Assembly: GCF_024343615.1 (NCBI RefSeq) | Contig: NZ_RJUB01000003.1 | Span: 1 to 64,000, forward strand | DNA length: 64,000 bases | Direction: 5' to 3' | Source of the DNA: Ferruginibacter sp. HRS2-29 | Lineage (GTDB): Bacteria > Bacteroidota > Bacteroidia > Chitinophagales > Chitinophagaceae | In this document: positions 44,299-51,236 of the stretch, piece after piece | Position numbering within the stretch: the first letter of the stretch is position 1 | Layout: every line of letters begins with the position of its first letter | The notes under the pieces: generated by a model | Seen by the model: only the letters and a program-made list of their open reading frames with translations | Told to the model about the DNA's origin: nothing | Database searches by the model: none | Position numbers and translations under genes: made by a program

Positions 44299-44569
44299 TG
44301 CGGGTGACGGGTTGTGGGTTGACAGATCGTTTGTGAAGAGTTTGGAAGGTTGTTTATGTGTAGTCATTCTTTGATTAAGGACGTTTTTTTTTACCGCAGA
44401 GAACAAGAGGGAGCAGAGTTTTCGCAGAGCCTGCAAATATTTCTCTGCGAAAACTCCGCTCCCTCTTGTTCTCTGCGGTAAAGAGACGTTCGGTAATTAC
44501 AAACCAACAAAAGACAAACAAAATTTCTGCAGAAAACTCCGCCAACAATCATTTCACCCGTCACCCGCA
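44299..44569. repeat. Composite nested inverted repeat, copy 1
   Basis: Outer perfect 14-bp arms TGCGGGTGACGGGT (44299-44312) and its complement (44556-44569) enclose an inner hairpin with 39-nt arms and one mismatch (44391-44429/44443-44481), loop CCTGCAAATATTT. The inner arm starts TTACCGCAGAGAACAAGAGG. A diverged copy with both layers is at 62559-62802. It fills the 294-bp gap between the carboxylase and rnhA genes. Confidence 0.9.
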
Positions 44570-44586
44570 ACCCGTAACTTCGCACA

Positions 44587-45063
44587 ATGAACACTTCAAC
44601 CATCACCATCTACACCGATGGCTCTTCGCGTGGAAACCCCGGCCCCGGCGGCTATGGAACGATACTGATGTATGGGCCACACCGCAAGGAATTATCGCAG
44701 GGCTACCAACATACCACCAACAACCGTATGGAACTGATGGCCGTTATAGCAGGCCTGGAAGCCATTACAAAAAAAGGAATTCCCGTTACTATTTATTCTG
44801 ATAGCCAATATGTGGTAAGAGCTGTTGAAGAAGGATGGCTAAAAACATGGATAAAAACCAATTTCAAAGGCGGTAAAAAGAATCCTGATCTGTGGAGGCG
44901 TTTTCACAACATATCACAACAATTCACCATCAGGATGATCTGGGTAAAAGGCCATGCCGATAACCCCTACAACAATCGTTGCGATGAATTGGCTACCGCT
45001 GCTGCGGATGGTAAAGATCTTATCCCGGATGTGGGGTACGAGGAAGCATTGGGAAGCTTGTAG
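44587..45063 (+). CDS. rnhA: Ribonuclease HI
   Basis: The 158-residue protein has the complete RNase H catalytic set: D11 (IYTDGSSRGNPGPGGYG), E49 (NNRMELMA), D72 (IYSDSQYV) and D133 (NNRCDELA), plus the basic handle region (EEGWLKTWIKTNFKGGKKN) and H123 in KGHADNP. It removes RNA from RNA-DNA hybrids. It ends at a bidirectional terminator shared with the convergent DUF6580 gene. Confidence 0.97.
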   Translation: MNTSTITIYTDGSSRGNPGPGGYGTILMYGPHRKELSQGYQHTTNNRMELMAVIAGLEAITKKGIPVTIYSDSQYVVRAVEEGWLKTWIKTNFKGGKKNPDLWRRFHNISQQFTIRMIWVKGHADNPYNNRCDELATAAADGKDLIPDVGYEEALGSL

Positions 45064-45144
45064 GTCAATAGTGAATGGTCAATAGTCAAATCTATGACGT
45101 GTTTACTGAGTGGCTGATTTTTTAGACCACCATGCCAGATAAAT

Positions 45145-45169
45145 AAAATCCCGCCAGTGGCGGGATTTT
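45145..45169. terminator. Bidirectional rho-independent terminator
   Basis: AAAATCCCGCC (45145-45155) pairs with GGCGGGATTTT (45159-45169) over 11 bp, loop AGT. It serves rnhA from the left and the DUF6580 gene (ending at 45208) from the right. A solo arm of the AATTCGTGTAAT repeat family follows at 45170-45205. Confidence 0.85.
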
Positions 45170-45207
45170 ATAATTCGTGTAATTCGCTAAAATTCGTGTA
45201 ATAAAAA

Positions 45208-45765
45208 CTATGCAATCACTTTCCTCGGTGTAGTTGTCTTCTTAAACATCAACACATAACTACCAAACAGCACAGCGCTGTAAAAAAGATCAGTCGGTAT
45301 CCTCGTCTTCAGAAATTCCAGTCCAAGTGCCATGCAACGGATATAACCGCTGAAAGAACGTTCGTACATATTGAATGTATCGAAAATGAACGTATTGCTA
45401 TTGCTCAAAAAATAAAACAGGAGGCTTGAACCGATAGAAAAACCGGCTACGCTGAGTACACTGATCTTTTTCATATAGAAACCCAAAAGTGTTACAAACA
45501 ACAGGCAAACATAATTACCGATTTGTCCAACACCATAAAAGCCGATACCGACCCCACTAAGATCAAGCAGAAGATCCGCCACGAACATTGCCAGCAAAGG
45601 CATGAGGAACGCGAGTTTTTTATCTGATACTACCGCACCGCTGAATAAAGCGATCGCTATAATAGGTGTAAGGCTGAAAGAATTATGGTAGGTTGCCAGT
45701 TTGAGTACCGCTGCCAACAGGATCATAACTGCTCCTATGATGATATTTGATTTTGTCTGGTTCAT
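45208..45765 (-). CDS. DUF6580 family putative membrane transport protein
   Basis: The protein has 185 residues from the ATG at 45765, with five to six hydrophobic helices. The start IIGAVMILLAAVLKLATYHNSFSLTPIIAIALFSGAVVSDKKLAFLMPLLAMFVADLLL follows the pattern of DUF6580, a family resembling substrate-binding (S) components of ECF-type importers. The conserved TPIxAxALFxGA and PLxAMxxxDLxL motifs are present. The substrate is unknown. The longer frame from 45888 overlaps yraN and is rejected. Confidence 0.8.
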   Translation of the reverse strand: MNQTKSNIIIGAVMILLAAVLKLATYHNSFSLTPIIAIALFSGAVVSDKKLAFLMPLLAMFVADLLLDLSGVGIGFYGVGQIGNYVCLLFVTLLGFYMKKISVLSVAGFSIGSSLLFYFLSNSNTFIFDTFNMYERSFSGYIRCMALGLEFLKTRIPTDLFYSAVLFGSYVLMFKKTTTPRKVIA

Positions 45766-45782
45766 GAAAATCGTTCTTTTGG

Positions 45783-45790
45783 CAAAACTA
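45783..45790 (-). promoter_or_regulatory. Putative -7 box of the DUF6580 gene
   Basis: The reverse strand reads TAGTTTTG, a full match to TAnnTTTG, 18 bp before the ATG at 45765, giving a very short leader. No clear -33 element is present. It lies in the 74-bp gap shared with the divergent yraN gene. Confidence 0.4.
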
Positions 45791-45839
45791 AGTATTTTTT
45801 TACTTATTGCCCTGCGGGTATTTTGCCTTATTTTGTAAG

Positions 45840-46196
45840 ATGGCTTCTCACAACGATACAGGCAAACGGGGCGAACAACTGGCAGCAACCTGGTTCCTCA
45901 ACCATGCATATACGATCCTGGAACAAAACTGGCGGCACAAACACTGGGAAGTCGATATCATTGCACACAAAGAGAACATCCTGCATTTTATTGAAGTGAA
46001 ATGCCGGAGCACAAAAAAATTCGGCCATCCCGAAGAAAGTGTCAACAGCAAAAAGATCAGGCACCTGATCGACGCCTCCGCGGAATATCTATACCTTAAC
46101 CCCCAATGGCAAAGGATTCAGTTTGATGTACTGTCCATCACATTACACAAAGAGGAAGAGCCGGATTATTTTTTGATCGAAGACATCTACGAATAA
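45840..46196 (+). CDS. yraN: YraN (UPF0102) family nuclease-fold protein
   Basis: This 118-residue protein starts at the ATG at 45840: GKRGEQLAATWFLNHAYTILEQNWRHKHWEVDIIAHKENILHFIEVKCRS. E-VDII and the later IEVKCR give the PD-(D/E)XK-like E/D...E-x-K site of the UPF0102 family. The family is linked to recombination and natural DNA handling, but its true role is not settled. It is divergent from the DUF6580 gene. Confidence 0.92.
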   Translation: MASHNDTGKRGEQLAATWFLNHAYTILEQNWRHKHWEVDIIAHKENILHFIEVKCRSTKKFGHPEESVNSKKIRHLIDASAEYLYLNPQWQRIQFDVLSITLHKEEEPDYFLIEDIYE

Positions 46197-46241
46197 TTAA
46201 AACTTAAAGATTAAAAATTAATTATCACAGGGTAGATAAAA

Positions 46242-46443
46242 GCGATAAAAATAATCGCAGATTTCATAAAGATGAGATGATTTCGCAATTTTTTTCACTA
46301 CGTGAAAATAAAATGCAGTTTAGAAAATTCCAACTTCATTAATAAGTCATCGTTTTTATAAACTGCATTTCCGATTTTTTGCTTGCAAAAAATAATCTGC
46401 GCAATCCTTTCATCTTTATGAAATCTGCGATTATTTTTATCGC
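46242..46443. repeat. Cross-shaped intergenic repeat, copy 2
   Basis: Outer arms match without error for 34 nt (46242-46275 with 46410-46443) and less well further in. Inside are TTTTCAC-TAC-GTGAAAA (46292-46308), a perfect central 12-bp stem AAATGCAGTTTA/TAAACTGCATTT (46311-46322/46359-46370) and TTTTTTGC-TT-GCAAAAAA (46375-46392). Flanking short repeats (TTAAAAATTAATTA before and TTAATTTTTAATTCTTAATT after) repeat the pattern seen at copy 1. It occupies most of the gap between yraN and the YkgJ gene. Confidence 0.9.
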
Positions 46444-46469
46444 TTCCATCTCCGCCTCATTCTTAATTT

Positions 46470-46979
46470 TTAATTCTTAATTGTCTCAAACCTTACGATC
46501 ATCTTCTCCACCATCTTATAGGTAGCCGGGCAGTAATCTATATTTTGTTTATGAATGTATGCATAATCCGTCCATTTTCTTTTTGAAAGGTGCGGAAAAC
46601 CGGCACAGTCTGCGGGACGTATGGCGTAGATCGAACATTTGTTATCCTGCAGGTTGAGGAACTGGCAAGGCTCTGTCTTGTTGATGAGGTCTTTATTGCG
46701 GTCTTTGCGCAGCCATTGTTTGCGGAATTCATCCGGAGTTTGCCCGAAGTGGTTGGAGATCCTTTTCAGATCGGCAGGCGTAAATGTGGGCGTCATTTTT
46801 TTGCAGCAGTTGGCACAACTGAGGCAGTCCACTTCCTGCCATACTTCCTGCGCTACTACCGGTGTGACCTTGTCAATAGCCGGAGGCGGTGTTTTTTCAG
46901 TCTTATTGAGAAAACGCCGAAACGCGGTTCTGTTCTGCGAGAGCTTTTTTCTGAAAGTCCTGAAATTTACCGGCAACAT
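46470..46979 (-). CDS. YkgJ-family cysteine-cluster protein
   Basis: The protein has 169 residues from the ATG at 46979. It has the eight-Cys YkgJ (UPF0153) pattern: CLSCANCCKKM, then CQFLNLQDNKCSIYAIRPADC, then a later Cys in DYCPATYK. Such clusters are believed to hold iron-sulfur or zinc, but no activity is known. A further in-frame Met at 47048 would run into the leader of xerD on the other strand. Confidence 0.88.
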   Translation of the reverse strand: MLPVNFRTFRKKLSQNRTAFRRFLNKTEKTPPPAIDKVTPVVAQEVWQEVDCLSCANCCKKMTPTFTPADLKRISNHFGQTPDEFRKQWLRKDRNKDLINKTEPCQFLNLQDNKCSIYAIRPADCAGFPHLSKRKWTDYAYIHKQNIDYCPATYKMVEKMIVRFETIKN

Positions 46980-47063
46980 AAGTAGAAGTATTTTCTGAAA
47001 ATAAATATTTATGCAGCGAAAATAATGTTTAATTAAATTGTAAGGCAATAAGCAAACTATTTT

Positions 47064-47966
47064 ATGTGGGAAGCGTACAAAAAGGGGTTCAAGGCATGGC
47101 TGCAGCTGGAGAGGTCGCTATCGGATAATTCGGTAGAAGCATACCTGCATGATATTGAAAAGCTGACGGAATATATGTTGCTGCACAGCAACCTCAAGAA
47201 ACCCGAAGAACTGGTAATGCAGGACCTGGAAAAATTCCTGAAATGGATTGCGGAGCTTGGAATGACGCAGACTTCGCAGGCAAGGATCATTTCGGGACTA
47301 AGGAGTTTTTATAAATACTGCCTGATAGAACAGATCAGCAGCACCGATCCCACTACTTTGCTGGAGGCTCCCAAACTTACCCGCAAACTCCCCGATACAC
47401 TGGCTTTTGAAGAGATAGAACAGATCATCGCGGCCATCGACCTCAGCAAAGAAGGCGGCGAGCGAAACCGTGCGATACTCGAAACCATGTACAGCTGCGG
47501 GTTACGCGTAAGTGAAGTGGTAAACCTGAAGATCAGTAACCTGTTCCTTGATGTGGGTTTTATAAAAGTAACGGGTAAAGGCGATAAAGAAAGACTGGTG
47601 CCTATTGGCAGCGATGCGATCAAGTTCATCAACATCTACCGGAAAACGATCCGTTCGCATTTTACCATCAAACCCGGCGAAGAAGATATTTTATTTCTCA
47701 ACCGCCGTGGCAGCAGGCTCAGCCGTGTATTCATTTTCCTGATGCTGAAAGATCTCGTTGCGAAAGCCGGTATCAAAAAAAATATTTCGCCGCATACTTT
47801 CCGCCATTCTTTTGCCACACACCTGGTGGAAGGCGGTGCCGATCTCCGGGCTGTGCAGGAAATGCTGGGGCATCAAAGCATTACCACCACAGAGATCTAC
47901 ACACATCTCGACCGGGAATTTTTAAGGACAACCTTGCATCAGTTTCACCCGGCATTTAAGAGTTGA
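47064..47966 (+). CDS. xerD: Tyrosine site-specific recombinase XerD
   Basis: The 300-residue protein has an N-terminal SAM-like DNA-binding domain (about 5-90) and a C-terminal catalytic domain with the full set of residues: R148 (YSCGLRVSEV), K172 (VTGKGDKERLVP), H244-x-x-R247 (SPHTFRHSFATH), H270 (LGHQSITTTEIYTH) and nucleophile Y279. Length and motifs match XerD used for chromosome dimer resolution rather than phage integrases. Its stop codon lies inside a heptamer repeat arm. Confidence 0.93.
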   Translation: MWEAYKKGFKAWLQLERSLSDNSVEAYLHDIEKLTEYMLLHSNLKKPEELVMQDLEKFLKWIAELGMTQTSQARIISGLRSFYKYCLIEQISSTDPTTLLEAPKLTRKLPDTLAFEEIEQIIAAIDLSKEGGERNRAILETMYSCGLRVSEVVNLKISNLFLDVGFIKVTGKGDKERLVPIGSDAIKFINIYRKTIRSHFTIKPGEEDILFLNRRGSRLSRVFIFLMLKDLVAKAGIKKNISPHTFRHSFATHLVEGGADLRAVQEMLGHQSITTTEIYTHLDREFLRTTLHQFHPAFKS

Positions 47967-48025
47967 AGGTTGAAGGTTAAAAAACTTTCAACTTTCAACT
48001 TTCAACCTTCAACTCTTCAACTCTT
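47958..48025. repeat. TTGAAGG/CTTTCAA inverted repeat carrying two stop codons
   Basis: The left arm has units TTGAAGG (47963-47978), and the right arm has CTTTCAA, CCTTCAA and CTCTTCAA units (47985-48025). The left arm supplies the Ser and TGA of xerD; the right arm, on the other strand, supplies the same Ser-TGA end to the convergent gene (stop at 48017-48019). It can act as a terminator for both directions. Confidence 0.8.
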
Positions 48026-48715
48026 CTTCTTCGGAGTTACTGGTCGCACGATCATCATTCCGGCAGTTACCCTAACATCCCCTTGCACTTCAGTCATCCG
48101 TTGTAATCTTGTGACATAATTTTCATTGGTGTTCAGCACGATCGTATTTGCCTGGTACCCCGGTGCACTTATCTGAAGACTTTTATCGTTGCCGGAAACA
48201 AGGAAACTGAAACCACCATCTTTTCCGGAAGTATACACTTTTCCGGAACCGGCAATAAATATGCTTGCACCCGGAATCGGGTTACCGCCGTTGTCCAATA
48301 CTTTACCTGAAATAGCCCGCTTTGGCTGTACTACCGCAATCTCCCCTACTTCGCGGATGGGCTGCGGCTGCTGTGTTGAGGGCATGATGGCCACTTTACC
48401 TATTTTTTGCGCTTTGGACTCGGCTGATTTCCCAAAGAAAACAAGCAGTAACGCGATGTAATTCCAGTACCATTTTTTCTTTACAGGTGTCACAGGGGCT
48501 TCCATCGCACGGTTGAGTTGTTCGGGATAAGCCCGTCCGCACACGGATCCGTTTTTAAGGTGGGCAAAATAATTCAGCACCTGTGCATCGCTCATTACGC
48601 TGAAATCGATGACCTGTTTGGTACAGGCATTACAAAACCGGCCTTTTTCGGTCGGTTGCATATTGTCCCAGTTTTCGTGGCAGGGAGTCGGGATGGAGAT
48701 CTGTATCGGTTGCAT
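48017..48715 (-). CDS. Carboxypeptidase-regulatory-like domain protein with Cys-rich head
   Basis: In this 232-residue protein the N-terminal part (1-60) holds a cluster C12, H13, C28, C31 and C59 that may bind a metal. A membrane helix (about 82-96) follows, then a carboxypeptidase-regulatory-like beta-sandwich (ISGKVLDNGGNPIPGASIFIAG and the following 60 residues). Bacteroidota carry many such proteins with Cys-rich heads and unknown roles; they may act as membrane sensors or assembly factors. It ends with KKKS and a stop inside a repeat. Confidence 0.75.
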   Translation of the reverse strand: MQPIQISIPTPCHENWDNMQPTEKGRFCNACTKQVIDFSVMSDAQVLNYFAHLKNGSVCGRAYPEQLNRAMEAPVTPVKKKWYWNYIALLLVFFGKSAESKAQKIGKVAIMPSTQQPQPIREVGEIAVVQPKRAISGKVLDNGGNPIPGASIFIAGSGKVYTSGKDGGFSFLVSGNDKSLQISAPGYQANTIVLNTNENYVTRLQRMTEVQGDVRVTAGMMIVRPVTPKKKS

Positions 48716-48764
48716 GGTAGTAATTTTTTTACCGGATGCAGCACCTGGGGGGATTACATAAATG

Positions 48765-48936
48765 TTTATTACACGAATTTTATTCCGCTTGCAGCGGAAT
48801 GTATTACACGAATTGCACGAATTAGCGAAGATCTGAGCTGGTCTTCGCTCCGGACATCCCCAACTAAAAATCCTGCAAAAGCAGGATCAGGAAATTCGTG
48901 TAATTAGTGTAATTCGCTTTAATTCGTGTAATAAAA
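48765..48936. repeat. Branched AATTCGTGTAAT inverted repeat
   Basis: The outer stem TTTATTACACGAATT/AATTCGTGTAATAAA (48765-48779/48921-48935) is continued by ATTACACGAATTGCACGAATT pairing with the second part of the right arm. Inside are three hairpins: ATTCCGCT-TGC-AGCGGAAT (48782-48800), AGCGAAGA/TCTTCGCT (48824-48831/48842-48849) and ATCCTGC-AAAA-GCAGGAT (48870-48887). Solo arms of the family are at 39293-39328 and 45170-45205. It ends directly at the stop of the glycosyltransferase gene and fills the 221-bp gap. Confidence 0.8.
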
Positions 48937-49725
48937 TTATTTCTCGAGTAACACATCTTCCTGCTGAGGATAGATCGGTGTGACAGGTGTAAGCGCCACC
49001 CGCTTGCGATAATTTTTGAAGAGGCTTTGCCATCTCAGGTTCAATACACCCAGGATGCCTTCTTTTACGATGCCTTTATTCATTTTGCTGGCACCGAGTT
49101 TCCTGTCCTTGAAAGTGATAGGCACTTCGATGATCCTGAAGCCAAGCTTCCAGGCGGCAAATTTCATTTCTATCTGGAAGGCATATCCTACAAAACTGAT
49201 AGCATCGAGATTAATCGTTTCCAGCACATTCCGGCGGTAACAAACAAAACCGGCAGTGGGGTCTTTTACCGGCATCCAGGTGATGATGCGGGTGTATAAG
49301 GAGGCTCCCTTCGACAAAGCGATACGGTTGGCCGGCCAGTTTTCGACAGCGCCTGATTTTACATAACGGGACCCTACGGCTACATCCCCCTGCGAAACGC
49401 AGGCTTCATAAAGCCTGTCGAGATCATTGGGATTGTGCGAAAAATCCGCATCCATTTCAAATATATATTTATACCCTTTTGAAAGCGCCCATTTAAACCC
49501 ATGTATATAAGCCGTTCCCAATCCAAGTTTGCCTTTTCTTTCTTCGAGAAAAAGTAATCCCGGGTATTTGGGAAAAAGAGATTTGATAATATCCGCGGTA
49601 CCATCAGGCGATCCGTCATCAATGATGAGGATGTGATAGTTTGAGTTGAGGCCAATTACAGCAGCAATGATCGCTTCAATATTTTCCTTCTCATTGTAAG
49701 TAGGTATAATAACAACTTTTTCCAA
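48937..49725 (-). CDS. Family 2 glycosyltransferase (dolichyl/polyprenyl-phosphate mannosyltransferase type)
   Basis: This 262-residue protein has KVVIIPTYNEKENIEAIIAAV, DDGSPDGTADII, EMDADFSHNPNDLDRLY and FKDRKLGASKM, the marks of the DPM1-type GT2 family that moves sugars to polyprenyl phosphate. There is no C-terminal membrane domain. A TTG start at 49725 is preferred over the ATG at 49797: a perfect TAnnTTTG box (49752-49745) and a terminator of the upstream gene lie between them, and known relatives start at this point. It acts at the inner face of the cytoplasmic membrane in glycan or lipoprotein glycosylation. Confidence 0.88.
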   Translation of the reverse strand: MEKVVIIPTYNEKENIEAIIAAVIGLNSNYHILIIDDGSPDGTADIIKSLFPKYPGLLFLEERKGKLGLGTAYIHGFKWALSKGYKYIFEMDADFSHNPNDLDRLYEACVSQGDVAVGSRYVKSGAVENWPANRIALSKGASLYTRIITWMPVKDPTAGFVCYRRNVLETINLDAISFVGYAFQIEMKFAAWKLGFRIIEVPITFKDRKLGASKMNKGIVKEGILGVLNLRWQSLFKNYRKRVALTPVTPIYPQQEDVLLEK

Positions 49726-49744
49726 ATACCAATTAATTGAATGC

Positions 49745-49752
49745 CAAAAATA
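49745..49752 (-). promoter_or_regulatory. -7 promoter box of the glycosyltransferase gene
   Basis: The reverse strand reads TATTTTTG, a full TAnnTTTG match, giving a leader of about 15 nt to the TTG at 49725. No clear -33 element. Its place downstream of the ATG at 49797 supports the shorter protein. Confidence 0.5.
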
Positions 49753-49768
49753 CAATATAAAAGAAAAG

Positions 49769-49796
49769 TGGCTGATTTTATTTAAAAAATCAGCCA
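49769..49796 (-). terminator. Terminator of the exonuclease gene
   Basis: An 11-bp stem TGGCTGATTTT/AAAATCAGCCA (49769-49779/49786-49796), loop of 6 nt, followed on the reverse strand by a T-rich CTTTTCTTTTA. It starts 5 bp after the stop of the exonuclease at 49802. Confidence 0.75.
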
Positions 49797-49801
49797 TTTA
49801 T

Positions 49802-50572
49802 TTATTTATTCTTTAACAACGCCCGGTTGAAGAGTTCCGTGAGCTTTTTCTTGGTATGCATCGGAAAATCCCCCTTCATCATCCAGTCGTAATACTGCGG
49901 TTCGTTCTTCAAAGTATCTATCACCGACTTGCCCTTGTATTTCCCGAAGTTGAATACTTCTACCCCTTTATCATCAAAGCTGAAACGGCGGGCATAATCC
50001 ACTATCTTTTCCTCCCCGATGGTAGCAAGGATGCTGTCAACGGTATTACCTAGTTTTTCGTAACGTTCTACCTGGGCTTCAAATACTTCGATGGTAGCCT
50101 TGATATCCACTTCTGCACTATGGGCGTTCTCCAGTTCCTTGTTGCAAAAGAACTTATAGGCCGCGGAAAGTGTACGCGGCTCCATCGTATAAAATATATG
50201 CTGTACATCTACCATGCGGCGATCGGTAAGGTCAACATCGAGCTCGGCACGGAGGAATTCTTCCATCAATAACGGAATATCAAAACGATTGCTGTTGTAC
50301 CCGCCCAGATCGCAATTTTCGAGAAACTGTTTGATCTCGTTACTGGCCTGTTTGAAAGTCGGGGCATCTTTTACCATTTCGTTGGTAATACCGTGAATGT
50401 CGATCACCACCTGCGGGATATTCATCTGCGGGTTGATGAGTTTTCTTTTTACCTGGCGGCTGCCATCGGGTAAAATTTTTACGATAGCTATTTCTACTAT
50501 CCTGTCTGTTGAAAGATTGATTCCGGTGGCTTCGAGGTCGATAAAGGCAATTGGCCGAGATAATTGTAGCAT
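49802..50572 (-). CDS. DnaQ-like 3'-5' exonuclease (DEDD family)
   Basis: In this 256-residue protein an exonuclease domain with D12-x-E14 (AFIDLEATG), D98 (NSNRFDIPLL) and the H-x4-D site H151-D156 (NAHSAEVDI) places it with the DEDDh family of proofreading-type exonucleases. A C-terminal extension (FNFGKYKGKSVIDTLKNEPQYYDWMMKGDFP) resembles the small domain found in stand-alone DnaQ-like proteins that bind DNA. It is likely a repair or proofreading subunit. A terminator follows it. Confidence 0.9.
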   Translation of the reverse strand: MLQLSRPIAFIDLEATGINLSTDRIVEIAIVKILPDGSRQVKRKLINPQMNIPQVVIDIHGITNEMVKDAPTFKQASNEIKQFLENCDLGGYNSNRFDIPLLMEEFLRAELDVDLTDRRMVDVQHIFYTMEPRTLSAAYKFFCNKELENAHSAEVDIKATIEVFEAQVERYEKLGNTVDSILATIGEEKIVDYARRFSFDDKGVEVFNFGKYKGKSVIDTLKNEPQYYDWMMKGDFPMHTKKKLTELFNRALLKNK

Positions 50573-50679
50573 TAGCTAGATAAATGTTAAGTTTTAAGAG
50601 TCCAGGGCAATATTTTCCTGAAAAAAAAGTTTAACAAATGTAGTTATTCTTTACAAGTTATCATTTACCGGTTATAATA

Positions 50680-50687
50680 TATCTTTG
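50680..50687 (+). promoter_or_regulatory. -7 promoter box of the small lipoprotein-ytxJ transcript
   Basis: TATCTTTG is a full TAnnTTTG match; predicted transcript start about 50694, 17 nt before the ATG at 50711. The -33 element is not clear. Both the small lipoprotein and ytxJ should be on this transcript. Confidence 0.55.
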
Positions 50688-50710
50688 TATCTTATTCCAA
50701 TAAAAAAAAT

Positions 50711-50815
50711 ATGAAAAAATTAGTATTGTGTTTAGTCGTTCTATTTGCCGTAGCAGTAACAGTCAGCAGCTGTGGTGCCAGCAGGAAAACCGGCTGCCCT
50801 ATGAACGTAAGGTAA
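50711..50815 (+). CDS. Tiny lipoprotein (34 residues) upstream of ytxJ
   Basis: The protein is a signal peptide with a lipobox (VTVSSC, Cys20), followed by only 14 residues: GASRKTGCPMNVR. It has a second Cys in GCP. It starts 17 nt after a predicted promoter start and ends 25 bp before ytxJ. Similar mini-lipoproteins with a GCP motif are found near thiol-redox genes in Bacteroidota. Function is unknown; a surface thiol linked to bacillithiol metabolism is only a guess. Confidence 0.75.
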   Translation: MKKLVLCLVVLFAVAVTVSSCGASRKTGCPMNVR

Positions 50816-50840
50816 TTATTGACCGTTAAATTGATCTCAC

Positions 50841-51173
50841 ATGAATTGGAAGACTCTGCAGGACGAGCAGGGATTAGAAGCCATTAAAGCGGCTTCAGCA
50901 ACTATTCCCCAGGTAATTTTCAAGCACAGTACCCGTTGCAGCATCAGCAGCATGGCCAAGAACAGGCTCGATCGCAGTGATGCGCCCGAAGGTGTGGAAT
51001 TCAATTACCTCGATCTGATCGCATACAGGTCACTTTCCAATAAGGTCGCGGAAGATTTTGCCGTTCATCATGAATCCCCACAGATATTGCTGATCAAAAA
51101 TGGCGAATGCGTATATGATGAAAGCCATAGCGGTATTTCTATGGATGAAATCGAAGAGCAGGTAAAAGGGTGA
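50841..51173 (+). CDS. ytxJ: YtxJ-type bacillithiol-linked monothiol protein
   Basis: This 110-residue thioredoxin-fold protein matches the YtxJ family along its length: VIFKHSTRCSISSMA with the single active Cys33, NYLDLIAYRSLSNKVAEDFAVHHESPQILLIKNG with the cis-Pro, and a C-terminal helix. It is thought to act with bacillithiol, the low-molecular-weight thiol of this group. It follows the tiny lipoprotein and is convergent with the LytTR regulator at 51237. Confidence 0.93.
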   Translation: MNWKTLQDEQGLEAIKAASATIPQVIFKHSTRCSISSMAKNRLDRSDAPEGVEFNYLDLIAYRSLSNKVAEDFAVHHESPQILLIKNGECVYDESHSGISMDEIEEQVKG

Positions 51174-51236
51174 GTGAATGGGTGAATGCCCCCCGGATGA
51201 ACAGCTTTTGGACTGATCTCAATTTTTTTCTCCTCA

